Shown: in pieces, positions 55,265 to 63,942 of the stretch
How the letters are laid out: every line of letters begins with the position of its first letter
Position numbering within the stretch: position 1 is the stretch's first letter
NCBI RefSeq assembly: GCF_009730335.1
Contig: NZ_CP046315.1
Span: 248,001-312,000 of the forward strand
Direction: 5' to 3'
DNA from: Schaalia odontolytica
Lineage (GTDB): Bacteria > Actinomycetota > Actinomycetes > Actinomycetales > Actinomycetaceae
DNA length: 64,000 nt
Made by a program: the position numbers and the translations under genes
Notes under the pieces: generated by a model
Told to the model about the DNA's origin: nothing
What the model saw: the letters and a program-made list of their open reading frames with translations, nothing else
Database searches by the model: none

Positions 55265-57136
55265 TTAGGCCGTCCACAAGTCCACGCCGTGGGAGCGGCA
55301 TTCCTGAACCAGGTTTGTCTTGAGCACGTCGTCACCCTGGAAAGCGTCTTCCAGCACCACCAGGCGACCCGGTTCAAGGGCGACCATGGCGCGCAGTTGC
55401 TCCAGGGTGGGCTTGACGTGCTCGTTCAGGTAAGCGACCAGCAGGCCATCAGCGACGCTGAACGCCTCCAGCCCGGCCACATCCACACGCTCAACCTGCT
55501 CGGTCAGCGAGAAACCAAGCTTGAGCAGCACCTCGGTCAGTAGCGCTTCTGGGCGGGCGTCATCATCCGCAGACTCTCCCATTCCAGCGAACAAATCGGC
55601 CAGCTCCTCCTCGGACAGTGAGGAATCCGCACGCCACTTCGCAAAGTTCGTGTCAACAAGCTTGTAAGCACGGAAGCCGATATCGAGAGAATCTGCTCGA
55701 CCGTCGGGCTTGCTTACCTCATTTTCAAGGATTTTTTTGCCAGCACGACGGATGCGCTCGCGCGAAATTTCAGCGATAGTTTGAAATCCTGCTTCCTGTG
55801 CCGCCGATCCTGCCGGCGTCGGCTCCGGTAGCTGCACAGAAATGCTTCGACGGTTCCCCCTGTCTTCAGCGTTTAGCTGCATGACCGCATGAGCAGTCGT
55901 ACCCGAACCCGCGAAGAAGTCGAGAATTATGTCATGGCTATGAGGCTCGGTTGCGATTGAAACAAGAAATTTGATCAATCTCGCGGGTTTTGGAAAGTCA
56001 AAGACCCCCGCAACCCCTAGAGCATCCTCCGCCTCCTTCTTTCCAGTACGGGTAACGCCGAACGTCTCTCCCGCTAGTAAGCTTCTGACTTTGACTCCAG
56101 ATTTCTTGTAGTTCTTCGTATAGACATTCCCGTTGTGGAAAACTAGCTGATCCATGCATTCGGCGACCTTTTCACGCGACCAACGCCAGATCGCGTTCGG
56201 TGCCTGTGGGTTCCTGTGACTGAGACGATAGATTTCACCGTCCGGGCCGACGAGATCGTAGTCAAGGGACGCAGAATACTGTAGGTTCTGCTGATCTAAC
56301 CGAACCAGAGAATAGTCGCCATGCTCGTCAGAGTGATTGTATTGAGTCGTGGTCTGCCTATACTGGTCAAGACCAAACCGAGCTTCAGTGTACCTGCGGG
56401 CATAAACCAAGATGTATTCGTGCTCCACGACCGCGAACTGCGAGTCGTTCTTGCCTGTTCCACCCTTCTTCCAAACTAATTCTGCAACGAAATTTGCTTG
56501 CCCGAACACTTCATTGCAAAGCAATTTCAGATGTGCAACCTCGCTGTCATCAATACTTAAGAAAATAAGACCGTCTGGCACCAACAGGTTTCTGGCTAGC
56601 TTAAGACGCGGATACATCATGTTGAGCCAATTGGAATGGTAGCGACCATCACTCTCAGTGTTTGAAGATACTTTCCCAGATTCGTTTACCTGGTTGGTCC
56701 ACTCAAGGTAGGCGGACATGCCATCGCGGAAATCATCGTGGTAGACGAAGTCCTTACCAGTGTTGTAGGGAGGGTCGATGTAGATCATTTTGATCTTGCC
56801 GTAGTAGTGCTTCTGCAGTACTTTCAACACTTCGAGGTTGTCGCCCTCGATGAACACGTTTTGGGTGGCGTCCCAATCTACAGAGTTCTCTTTGTCGGGC
56901 ATCAGGGTTGCCGTCGTCGGTGTTTGCGCTGCACCGATGGCTTGTGCCTTGCCCGGCCAAGTTAGTCCGAACCTCTCACGGGCGTCATCAACATGGACTC
57001 CGAGGATGGTTTTAAGCTTCTCGATGTCAACTTTTCCGTCCGCCACGACTTCCGGGAACAGTTGAGCGAGTTTGTTCGCTGCCTCTGTCGTGAAATCGGG
57101 TGTGGTGTCTGGGACTTGATTAATTGTGTCTGACAT
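55265..57136 (-). CDS. mod: Type III-like DNA methyltransferase Mod subunit
   Basis: A 623-aa N6-adenine (beta class) methyltransferase. Motif IV, DPPYNTGKDF, comes first (about residue 117), and motif I, 'DFFAGSGTTAHAVMQL', much later (about 408), the permuted order of beta enzymes. Between them lies a target-recognition region of about 190 residues ('GGTGKNDSQFAVVEHEYILV' to 'GVKVRSLLAGETF'), which is AT-richer than the rest, as expected for an exchanged specificity domain. ATG follows GGAGC. It gives modification for the Res subunit downstream. Confidence 0.94.
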   Translation of the reverse strand: MSDTINQVPDTTPDFTTEAANKLAQLFPEVVADGKVDIEKLKTILGVHVDDARERFGLTWPGKAQAIGAAQTPTTATLMPDKENSVDWDATQNVFIEGDNLEVLKVLQKHYYGKIKMIYIDPPYNTGKDFVYHDDFRDGMSAYLEWTNQVNESGKVSSNTESDGRYHSNWLNMMYPRLKLARNLLVPDGLIFLSIDDSEVAHLKLLCNEVFGQANFVAELVWKKGGTGKNDSQFAVVEHEYILVYARRYTEARFGLDQYRQTTTQYNHSDEHGDYSLVRLDQQNLQYSASLDYDLVGPDGEIYRLSHRNPQAPNAIWRWSREKVAECMDQLVFHNGNVYTKNYKKSGVKVRSLLAGETFGVTRTGKKEAEDALGVAGVFDFPKPARLIKFLVSIATEPHSHDIILDFFAGSGTTAHAVMQLNAEDRGNRRSISVQLPEPTPAGSAAQEAGFQTIAEISRERIRRAGKKILENEVSKPDGRADSLDIGFRAYKLVDTNFAKWRADSSLSEEELADLFAGMGESADDDARPEALLTEVLLKLGFSLTEQVERVDVAGLEAFSVADGLLVAYLNEHVKPTLEQLRAMVALEPGRLVVLEDAFQGDDVLKTNLVQECRSHGVDLWTA

Positions 57137-57176
57137 TGATTGCTCCGTTGCTTAGTAGGTGGAAGTCTGGGGGTCG

Positions 57177-57840
57177 CTATGCGTGCTCATGGTTTTCGTC
57201 GCTTGGATCGCTGCGCGACGTAGCTAGGGCGATTTGTTCCAAGCTGCAGTCGGCGTGGCAGATGCGGGCGAGGACGTTGGTAGTGACGTTGCCGTCTTTG
57301 CTGGGTTTGCCCTGCGAGGGTGGCGTTGACGATCGTGAGTCTGTTGTTGATCTCGTCGAGCTGCTGTGTGAGCGGTCGCAGTTCGGAGCGGCGCAGCGCC
57401 TGTTCCTCCCTGGCTCTCCGCTCGGCGTCGAAGAGATCAAGGTCGGCGTGGGTTCGCAGCTGTTTCGCTTCGCTACGAGCCTGGAGGAGTTCTTTCTGCG
57501 GGGCGTTACGTTCTTTCTTCGTCGTGAACTTGATGTAGTTGGAGTACTTGCCTTTCGCCATCGCGCTGAGCGCGTCGACTTCTTTGCGTACCTGGTCGTA
57601 GGGGAATTGGATCTTCTCGATCTCCTCGTACGCGCCGAACAGTCGCAGGAGTGCTTTCGCACCTTCGATGTCGTTGGCACGCTCCGCGCGCGCACGGTAC
57701 TCGTCCAGCAGGGCGTCGAGAGCGGACTTCGAGGAGGCCGGGGTCGCGTCATCCGAGCGGAGTCGAGCCGTGTCGTGGGCGTTGGAATCCGCCTCCATAC
57801 CGGGCAGTGCCATGAAGTCGTCGTCGCGCGCAGCAGTCAT
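57177..57840 (-). pseudogene. Uncharacterised coiled-coil protein, first gene of defence-type operon, frameshifted
   Basis: From ATG 57840 the frame gives a helical, charged protein ('ALLRLFGAYEEIEKIQFPYD', 'KYSNYIKFTTKKERNAPQKE', 'LDEINNRLTIVNATLAG'). At about 57312-57320 the sense reading moves to another frame, which continues 'NVTTNVLARICHADCSLEQI' and stops at 57177, 41 nt before mod. The original frame reads on as an R/Q-rich tail to 57187 that looks non-coding. There is no homopolymer at the junction. Either the gene is broken, or the sequence has an error. Family unknown; its place upstream of mod suggests a role with the restriction genes. Confidence 0.6.
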
Positions 57841-57847
57841 GTGACCA

Positions 57848-57853
57848 AGGATA
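57848..57853 (-). promoter_or_regulatory. Probable promoter of the defence-type operon
   Basis: A -10 TATCCT lies 7 nt before ATG 57840, with a -35-like TTGTGT 16 nt further upstream. No ribosome-binding site precedes the ATG, so the transcript is probably leaderless. This is the only clear promoter upstream of seven packed genes. Confidence 0.5.
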
Positions 57854-57952
57854 GCGGGTAATCTACGACACACAAGCTAGGTGCGTGTTGCGGGCGGGGA
57901 TACAAGGGGATTGCTGCGACACTGCGCCGCGGCAGCGCGCCGCATTCCACGC

Positions 57953-58702
57953 TTAACTCTGCGCGACCTCAGCCCGGATGAGGGGGATCGGGTATGCCGC
58001 CGCCGAGATGGGGGAGAGGAATGAGTCCGTGATGCCCGCCGTGAACGCGTCAATGCCGAGGACCTTGTACAGGGCGTTGCGGCCGAACTTCGTCGAATCC
58101 GCGACGAAGTAGGCGGTCGACGCGATCGAGCGGACCTTCTGCTGCAGCTCGATCGAGTAGCCGGACGACGCGTAAATGCCGTCCTCCATCACCGAATTCG
58201 CCCCGAAAACGGCGGTGTTCACGCGGATGTGGTCCAGCTGGTCGATGGCGGTGGGCCCCCACATGTGGGTTCGGTTCGGCAGCAGCTCGCCGCCTACGAA
58301 CACCAGGTTGAGCGACGGCTTCTTCAGAATCTCGAGGCCCACCAGCAGATCGTGCGTCACGACGGTCACGCGGCGCGCGTCGAGGGCCCGAGCCACCTCG
58401 AGACACGTCGACCCCGAATCGATGAACACGGACTGGCCGTCGAGGATGCGCTCCGCCATGGCCGGGCCGATCGCCCGCTTCTCCGCGCGGTTCGGGGAAT
58501 CCTGCAGGAACTCCTCGGTGTCCTCGTCCTGGGGGATCGGGATCGCGCCACCGTGGGTGCGGCGCACGAGGCCGGCCTCGGCCAGGTGCTCCAGGTCCCT
58601 GCGGATGGTTGACACATTGACGTCGAGAGCCTCTGCCAAGGAGGACACGGTCTCGAAGCCTGTTGCCTCAATCATGGAGACAATGGTGTCTTGCCGGGTC
58701 AC
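57953..58702 (-). CDS. DeoR-family transcriptional regulator
   Basis: A 249-aa regulator. The N-terminal winged helix-turn-helix is 'SSLAEALDVNVSTIRRDLEH' with 'RTHGGAI'. The C-terminal DeoR sensor domain has 'FIDSGSTCLEVARAL', 'VVTHDL' and 'VFGANSV', the phosphosugar-binding loops. GTG at 58702 follows GAAGGAA. It is divergent from the sugar ABC importer across a 394-bp gap and is the probable repressor of that operon, with a phosphorylated sugar as inducer. Confidence 0.92.
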   Translation of the reverse strand: MTRQDTIVSMIEATGFETVSSLAEALDVNVSTIRRDLEHLAEAGLVRRTHGGAIPIPQDEDTEEFLQDSPNRAEKRAIGPAMAERILDGQSVFIDSGSTCLEVARALDARRVTVVTHDLLVGLEILKKPSLNLVFVGGELLPNRTHMWGPTAIDQLDHIRVNTAVFGANSVMEDGIYASSGYSIELQQKVRSIASTAYFVADSTKFGRNALYKVLGIDAFTAGITDSFLSPISAAAYPIPLIRAEVAQS

Positions 58703-59096
58703 GATGGTTCCTTCTGCTGGCTATGGTCTACGCGGGTGCGACGAGGGGTACGGATGATGCCTGCAATAGTGCATCGTGATCGCCGCCCGCTTGACACTGT
58801 ACCGAACTTTCGGCGCGAATGTGCGCGATACCGCGCAACGATGGCATTTGCCTAAATCACCAGTCCATAGGGGCGTTTTTCGCTCAGCATTTGCGTATAA
58901 CCGTGCGTTGAGCTGCGCGTCCATGAGCAGTTATCGGCGAATCAAGCCGTCAGATATGCGCGAAAGTGAGTTGCCACTGCGCGAAACCGCGTGTAATGTA
59001 AGTGATTGCGACGCGGGTCACGCCATGATGCGTGCGTCATCGCAGGAGATGGCGAACCCGGAACGTCCGACAACTAGATCACGAGGAAGTGACGAC
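58703..59096. promoter_or_regulatory. Divergent control region with repeated TGCGCGA words
   Basis: 394 bp between the regulator and the importer. TGCGCGATACCGCG (58822), TGCGCGAAAGTGAG (58957) and TGCGCGAAACCGCG (58978) form a repeated motif; the last two are 21 bp apart on the same face of the helix. A -35-like TTGACA lies at 58791. These are candidate DeoR operators. No gene is present. Confidence 0.5.
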
Positions 59097-60143
59097 ATGA
59101 AGATCGGAAGACTGACGGCAGCATCGGTGTCCATTGCATCGATGCTTGCTCTGACTGCCTGCTCGACCGTCGGAGGGACGACAGGCGACAACTCCGCATC
59201 AAACACCGGCTCGGCCGCGGGCGATTCCGGCAAGACGATGGTCACCGTCGTCAAGGTCAAGGGCATCGCATGGTTTGATCGCATGGACGTGGGCGTCAAG
59301 GAATGGGGCGCCGACAACGGATACGACACGCGAACGGAGGGTGGAACCGACGTCGCACCGGAAAAGCAGATCCAGATCATCCAGGACCTGATCGCGCAGA
59401 AGCCGGTCGCCATCACCGTCGTTCCCAACTCGCCCGAAGCCCTCTCCGCAGTCCTCGAACAGGCGCGCGCACAGGGCATCAAGGTGGTCTCTCACGAGGC
59501 GACCGGCATTAAGAACGTTGACGTGGACATCGAGGCATTCGACAACGCCTCCTACGGTGTCGACATCATGAAGAACATCGGGGAGTGCACGGGCGGCACC
59601 GGCAAGTACGTGCAGTTCGTCGGTGGTCTGACCGCCAAGACCCACATGGAATGGGTCGAGGCCGCCTACGACTACCAGCAGAAGAACTTCCCCGGCATGG
59701 AGCGCGTCGAGACGCCCATCGAGTCGACCGACAACGAGACCGCAGCCTACGAAAAGGCCAAGGAAGTCCTCGGCAAGTACCCGGACATCAAGGCCTTCCA
59801 GGGCTCCGCCGGTAACGACGTGCCCGGCATCGCCCGCGCGATCGAAGAGGCCGGCCTGTCCGATCAGGTCTGCGTCATGGGCACCTCCATCCCCTCGGCC
59901 TCCGCGAAGTACCTGGCAACCGGATCGATCGACAAGATCTTCTTCTGGGATCCCGCCCTCGCCGGCAAGGCCCAGCTGCAGATCGCGAAGATCCTCGCTG
60001 ACGGCGGCACCATCACCGAGGGCACGGACCTCGGCATCGAGGGTTACAACAACCTCCACAAGCTCGACGGCTACGACAACGTCTGGGTCGGCAACGCCCA
60101 GATTGCTGCGGACGCCGAGCAAGCGAAGAACTACGACTTCTGA
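59097..60143 (+). CDS. Sugar ABC transporter substrate-binding lipoprotein (RhaS/LsrB-like)
   Basis: A 348-aa periplasmic-binding-protein type I lipoprotein. The signal peptide ends in lipobox LTAC (Cys21), and a G/S/T-rich linker follows. The mature part has 'KGIAWFDRMDVGVKEWGAD', 'IQDLIAQKPVAITVVPNSPE' and 'VSHEATG', typical of the rhamnose/autoinducer-2/erythritol-type group. ATG at 59097 was chosen for the signal peptide and GAGGAAG; the frame is open further upstream. It is the first gene of the importer operon and is separated from the ATPase by a hairpin. Confidence 0.92.
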   Translation: MKIGRLTAASVSIASMLALTACSTVGGTTGDNSASNTGSAAGDSGKTMVTVVKVKGIAWFDRMDVGVKEWGADNGYDTRTEGGTDVAPEKQIQIIQDLIAQKPVAITVVPNSPEALSAVLEQARAQGIKVVSHEATGIKNVDVDIEAFDNASYGVDIMKNIGECTGGTGKYVQFVGGLTAKTHMEWVEAAYDYQQKNFPGMERVETPIESTDNETAAYEKAKEVLGKYPDIKAFQGSAGNDVPGIARAIEEAGLSDQVCVMGTSIPSASAKYLATGSIDKIFFWDPALAGKAQLQIAKILADGGTITEGTDLGIEGYNNLHKLDGYDNVWVGNAQIAADAEQAKNYDF

Positions 60144-60150
60144 TCACGCA

Positions 60151-60187
60151 GCCCCGGCCTCGTGACACATCGGCACGAGGCCGGGGC
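60151..60187 (+). terminator. Attenuator-type hairpin after the binding-protein gene
   Basis: A 14-bp perfect stem (GCCCCGGCCTCGTG / CACGAGGCCGGGGC) with a 9-nt loop and no U-tract, 8 nt after the stop. It probably lowers downstream expression, giving more binding protein than membrane parts. Confidence 0.75.
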
Positions 60188-60234
60188 GGGCGTCCCACGA
60201 CAGCGCAGTCGACAAGACACTCGAAGGAGAGCAC

Positions 60235-61779
60235 ATGCGCAGCAATGTGGATGAAGCACCGCGCCCCCACGGAGAAGGCGTCAGCGTGCAGGAGAACCCC
60301 TTTCTAGAGGTTCGGGATATCGTCAAGAACTTCGGCGGTGTTCGCGCCCTCGATGGCGTCAACATGGCCGTCTGGCCGGGAGAAGTGCTGTGCCTGGCCG
60401 GCGAGAATGGCTGCGGAAAGTCCACTCTCATCAAAGTCATCTCCGGAGTGCACGCGCCCGACGCGGGACGCATTCTCATCGACGGCCACACCGTCTCCTC
60501 GCTGACGCCGCTGAGCGCCATGGACGCCGGCATCCAGGTCATCTACCAGGACTTCAGCCTGTTCTCGAACCTGACGGTCGCCGAGAACATCATGATGACC
60601 TCCTCGGTCACGGAAAAGAAGAAGTTTTTCAGCTCCACGAGCGCGAAACAGCAGGCCGCGCAGATCGTCGAGCGCCTCGGCGTCCCGCTCCCGCTCGACG
60701 CCGACGTCGAACAGCTCTCCGTCGCGGACAAGCAGCTCACCGCCATCTGCCGCGCCCTGGCCGGCAACGCGAAGCTCCTCATCATGGACGAGCCGACGAC
60801 CGCCCTCACCCAGCGTGAGGTCGCGCGCCTGTTCATGGTCGTCGAAAAGCTGAGCGCGCAGGGCGTCGCCCTTATCTTCGTGTCGCACAAGCTCGACGAG
60901 GTCATGGCGATTTCGCAGCGTGTCACCATCATGCGCTCGGGACGCAACGTCATCGATTCGCCGGTCGAAGACCTCGACCGCGAGAAGATCACCCACTACA
61001 TGACAGGCAAAGAACTCGACCAGAGCCGACGCGTCCCACCCCTCGCGGAGGACGCCGAGGAGCGCCTGCGCGTCGAATCCCTCACCTCCCAGGGAGGCTT
61101 CGAGGACGTCAGCTTCTCCGTGAAGAAGGGCGAAATCCTCGGAATCACCGGGCTTCTCGGATCCGGGCGTACCGAAATCGCCCAGGCTCTCTTCGGCCTC
61201 CTGCCCATCGACTCCGGTCGCGTCTACATCGATGGCGAACACGTCGAGGTGGGCTCCATTGGACAGGCCATCAAGGCCCACATCGGATACGTCCCCGAAG
61301 ACCGACTCACCGAGGGCCTCTTCCTCGACAAGTCGATTGCAGACAACGTCATCGCCGCGTCCATCGACCACCACACCTCGAAACTCAACACGCTGCGCAA
61401 AGACAAGATCCGCCAAACCATCGCCCACTACTTCGAGTCGCTGCGCATCAAAGCCCCCGACGTCCTCGCCCCCGTGCGATCCCTGTCCGGCGGCAACGCC
61501 CAGCGCGTCGTCCTCGCGAAGTGGCTCGCGCGCCACCCCAAGGTCCTCATTCTCAATGGGCCCACGGTCGGCGTGGACGTCGGCTCCAAAGCCGAGATCC
61601 TCGACATCCTGCGCGAACAAGCGGAAGCCGGCATGGCCATCGTCATCATCTCCGACGACGCGCCGGAACTCGTCTCCTGCTGCCATCGAGTGCTCATCAC
61701 CAAGGGCGGCCACATCGCCGCCGAACTGGCCGGCGATGACGTCGATGCTCGAACGATTAGAAAGATGGTCGTGTCATGA
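60235..61779 (+). CDS. Sugar ABC transporter, dual ATP-binding protein
   Basis: A 514-aa RbsA-type protein with two ABC domains. Domain 1 has Walker A GENGCGKST, signature 'LSVADKQLTAICRAL' and Walker B 'LLIMDEPTTALT'. Domain 2 has a degenerate Walker A ('LLGSGRTEIAQALFG'), signature LSGGNAQRV and Walker B 'VLILNGPTVGVDVGSK', where N-G replaces the catalytic D-E. So only the first site is likely to hydrolyse ATP well. ATG follows AAGGAG. It overlaps the first permease by 4 nt. Confidence 0.93.
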   Translation: MRSNVDEAPRPHGEGVSVQENPFLEVRDIVKNFGGVRALDGVNMAVWPGEVLCLAGENGCGKSTLIKVISGVHAPDAGRILIDGHTVSSLTPLSAMDAGIQVIYQDFSLFSNLTVAENIMMTSSVTEKKKFFSSTSAKQQAAQIVERLGVPLPLDADVEQLSVADKQLTAICRALAGNAKLLIMDEPTTALTQREVARLFMVVEKLSAQGVALIFVSHKLDEVMAISQRVTIMRSGRNVIDSPVEDLDREKITHYMTGKELDQSRRVPPLAEDAEERLRVESLTSQGGFEDVSFSVKKGEILGITGLLGSGRTEIAQALFGLLPIDSGRVYIDGEHVEVGSIGQAIKAHIGYVPEDRLTEGLFLDKSIADNVIAASIDHHTSKLNTLRKDKIRQTIAHYFESLRIKAPDVLAPVRSLSGGNAQRVVLAKWLARHPKVLILNGPTVGVDVGSKAEILDILREQAEAGMAIVIISDDAPELVSCCHRVLITKGGHIAAELAGDDVDARTIRKMVVS

Positions 61780-62846
61780 ACATGAATACCGTCGCACGGC
61801 GCGTCCTGCGCTGGATCTGGGGACCCAACCGTGAAGGAATCGTCCTGTCCGTACTGGTCCTCCTGACCATCATCATGTCCGCAATCAGCCCCGCGTTCTT
61901 CACGGTCTCGACGCTCTTCTCCCTCCTGCGTTCCTCCATCGTCCCGATGATCTACGCCCTCGGCGTCCTCCTCGTCATCATCTCCGGCGGCATCGACGTC
62001 TCCTTCGCGGCCATCGCCTCGTTCGCCTCCTACGCCACGATCGTGTTCCAGCTGAGCCGAGGAATCAACATCGGCCTTGTCGGGTCCTTCGCGATGGCGC
62101 TGGCCATCGGAGCGCTCCTCGGCCTACTCAACGGCTACCTGATCTCCAGGTTCAAGCTCCCGACCCTCATCGTCACGCTCGGCACCCAGGGAATCTTCCA
62201 AGGCTTCCTCCTGGCATACATCGGCTCGAAGTACATCGCCCAGCTGCCCGAGGGCATGGCGTCGGCCTCGACCGCGAACCTCGTCTCCGTCGAAACGTCG
62301 ACGGGCGTCGCGCTGCTGCACTCCATGATCATCCCGGCCATCATCCTCGCGATCGTCATCGCACTGGTACTCAGCCGGACCATGTTCGGGCGCGCAATCT
62401 ACGCGATCGGCGGCGACACCGAATCCGCCCACCGAGCCGGCATCAACGTCAAACGCACCCAAATCTGGGTGTACGTCATCGCCGGAACCCTCGCCGCAAC
62501 CGCCGGCATGGTCTACATGATCCTCGGCAGGTCCGCCAACCCCCAGGAGCTCGTCGGCCACGAACTCGACATCATCGCCGCCGTCGTCCTCGGAGGTGCG
62601 TCGATCTTCGGCGGACGCGGGTCGGTGCGCGGAACGATCCTCGGTGTGCTGCTCGTCCAGCTCATCAACAACTCGCTGATCCTCATCGGCGTCCCCAGCG
62701 CCTGGCAGCGCGCCGCCGTCGGCCTGCTCCTCGTCGCCGGTGTCGGCATCCAAGCGCTCGCCGCAAAGCGCGCCGCGCGAACGCTGCGCGCCAAGAGCGC
62801 CCAGGCCGACAACAGCAACGCCGTCCCCCAAGCCGTCGAAGGATGA
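61776..62846 (+). CDS. Sugar ABC transporter permease 1
   Basis: A 356-aa permease of the RbsC/BPD-2 family with about nine helices. The 'VIISGGIDVSFAAIASF' and 'GGDTESAHRAGINVKRTQIW' stretches are standard, as is 'GGASIFGGRGSVRGTILG'. A basic, alanine-rich tail follows. It overlaps both neighbours by 4 nt (ATGA). Confidence 0.93.
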   Translation: MNMNTVARRVLRWIWGPNREGIVLSVLVLLTIIMSAISPAFFTVSTLFSLLRSSIVPMIYALGVLLVIISGGIDVSFAAIASFASYATIVFQLSRGINIGLVGSFAMALAIGALLGLLNGYLISRFKLPTLIVTLGTQGIFQGFLLAYIGSKYIAQLPEGMASASTANLVSVETSTGVALLHSMIIPAIILAIVIALVLSRTMFGRAIYAIGGDTESAHRAGINVKRTQIWVYVIAGTLAATAGMVYMILGRSANPQELVGHELDIIAAVVLGGASIFGGRGSVRGTILGVLLVQLINNSLILIGVPSAWQRAAVGLLLVAGVGIQALAAKRAARTLRAKSAQADNSNAVPQAVEG

Positions 62847-63940
62847 GTCCCATGAACAAAACACTCCGCGACACAAACTCCCGGATTGATGGCTTCAGCG
62901 CCTCGCTCCTCTCCCGGCTGCGCCGCGACCGGTCGATCGCCCGCATGGTCCTCATCCTCCTCGTGGCCATCGGAGTCTTTTCGATCCTCTCCCCGAGCGT
63001 GTTCCTCACGGGCCTCAACCTGCAGAACATGCTGCTCGGCGTCGCAGAAATCGGCATCCTCTCCATCGCCATGATGATCTCGATGGTCACCGGCGGCATC
63101 GACCTGTCGCTCGTCGCCATCGCGAACCTCTGCGCGATCACCGTGTCAACCCTGTACACCTCGAGCGCGCTGGGCGGATCCGAACAATGGGGCCCCGTCA
63201 TCATCCTCATCGGGCTGGGGGTCGGACTCCTGTGCGGCCTCGTCAACGGCGTCCTCATCGCCTACGTCGGCGTCACCCCGATCCTCGCCACGCTCGGCAC
63301 CATGCAGATCTTCAACGGCCTCGCAGTCGTGTGGACGGGCGGCAAAACCCTCTACGGATCCCCCGAGGCGTTGACGGCGTTCGGTAAGACCGCAGTCGCA
63401 GGAGTTCCCCTCCTCTTCATCGTCTTCGGACTCGTCGCCCTCCTCGTCGGATTCATCCTCAACCGCTCCCCGCTGGGACTGTCCCTCTCCCTCGAAGGGT
63501 CCAACGGGACGGCCGCCCGATTCTCCGGAATTCGTTCCTCCCGAATCCTGCTGAGCTCCTACCTGCTCACCGGATTCCTCGGCTCCCTCACGGGCATCGT
63601 GTTCATTGCACGAAATCCCACGGCCTCGGCGGACTATGGCGCCTCCTACGTGCTGCTCGTCATCGTCATCGCCGTCCTCGGTGGGACCAATCCGAACGGC
63701 GGTTTCGCCACCGTCGGCGGTGTTTTCCTGGCAGCCCTCACCCTGCAGGTCGTCCAAAGCGGCTTCACCTCCATGCGCCTGTCCGCCTTCCAGTACGCGA
63801 TCGCCCAGGGCGTCATCCTCATCGGCGTCCTCGTTCTCGACTGCGTCGACTGGAAAGACGTTCGAACACGCCTGACGTCAACGTTCAGGCGCCCACAACC
63901 AGCAGCCGCCCTCAATAGCGGCGCAACAGAAAGGAAATGA
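62843..63940 (+). CDS. Sugar ABC transporter permease 2
   Basis: A 365-aa permease of the same family, probably forming a heterodimer with permease 1: 'MVTGGIDLSLVAIANLCAI', 'GLLCGLVNGVLIAYVGVTPI' and 'LGGTNPNGGFATVGGVFLA'. The translocation-linked 'SNGTAARFSGI' loop is present. ATG at 62843 overlaps the previous stop; ATG at 62852 is an alternative. Confidence 0.93.
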   Translation: MSPMNKTLRDTNSRIDGFSASLLSRLRRDRSIARMVLILLVAIGVFSILSPSVFLTGLNLQNMLLGVAEIGILSIAMMISMVTGGIDLSLVAIANLCAITVSTLYTSSALGGSEQWGPVIILIGLGVGLLCGLVNGVLIAYVGVTPILATLGTMQIFNGLAVVWTGGKTLYGSPEALTAFGKTAVAGVPLLFIVFGLVALLVGFILNRSPLGLSLSLEGSNGTAARFSGIRSSRILLSSYLLTGFLGSLTGIVFIARNPTASADYGASYVLLVIVIAVLGGTNPNGGFATVGGVFLAALTLQVVQSGFTSMRLSAFQYAIAQGVILIGVLVLDCVDWKDVRTRLTSTFRRPQPAAALNSGATERK

Positions 63941-63942
63941 TC

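Noticed and set aside
49410-57136. DISARM system
   Set aside because: A SNF2 helicase and a methyltransferase are present, but the defining drmA/drmB (DUF1998) pair is absent, and a Res-type nuclease is present instead.
57124-57861. Plus-strand frame opposite the first defence-operon gene
   Set aside because: Opposite strand shows better helical protein composition and fits the operon direction; the plus frame has no recognisable motif, though the frameshift makes this region less certain.
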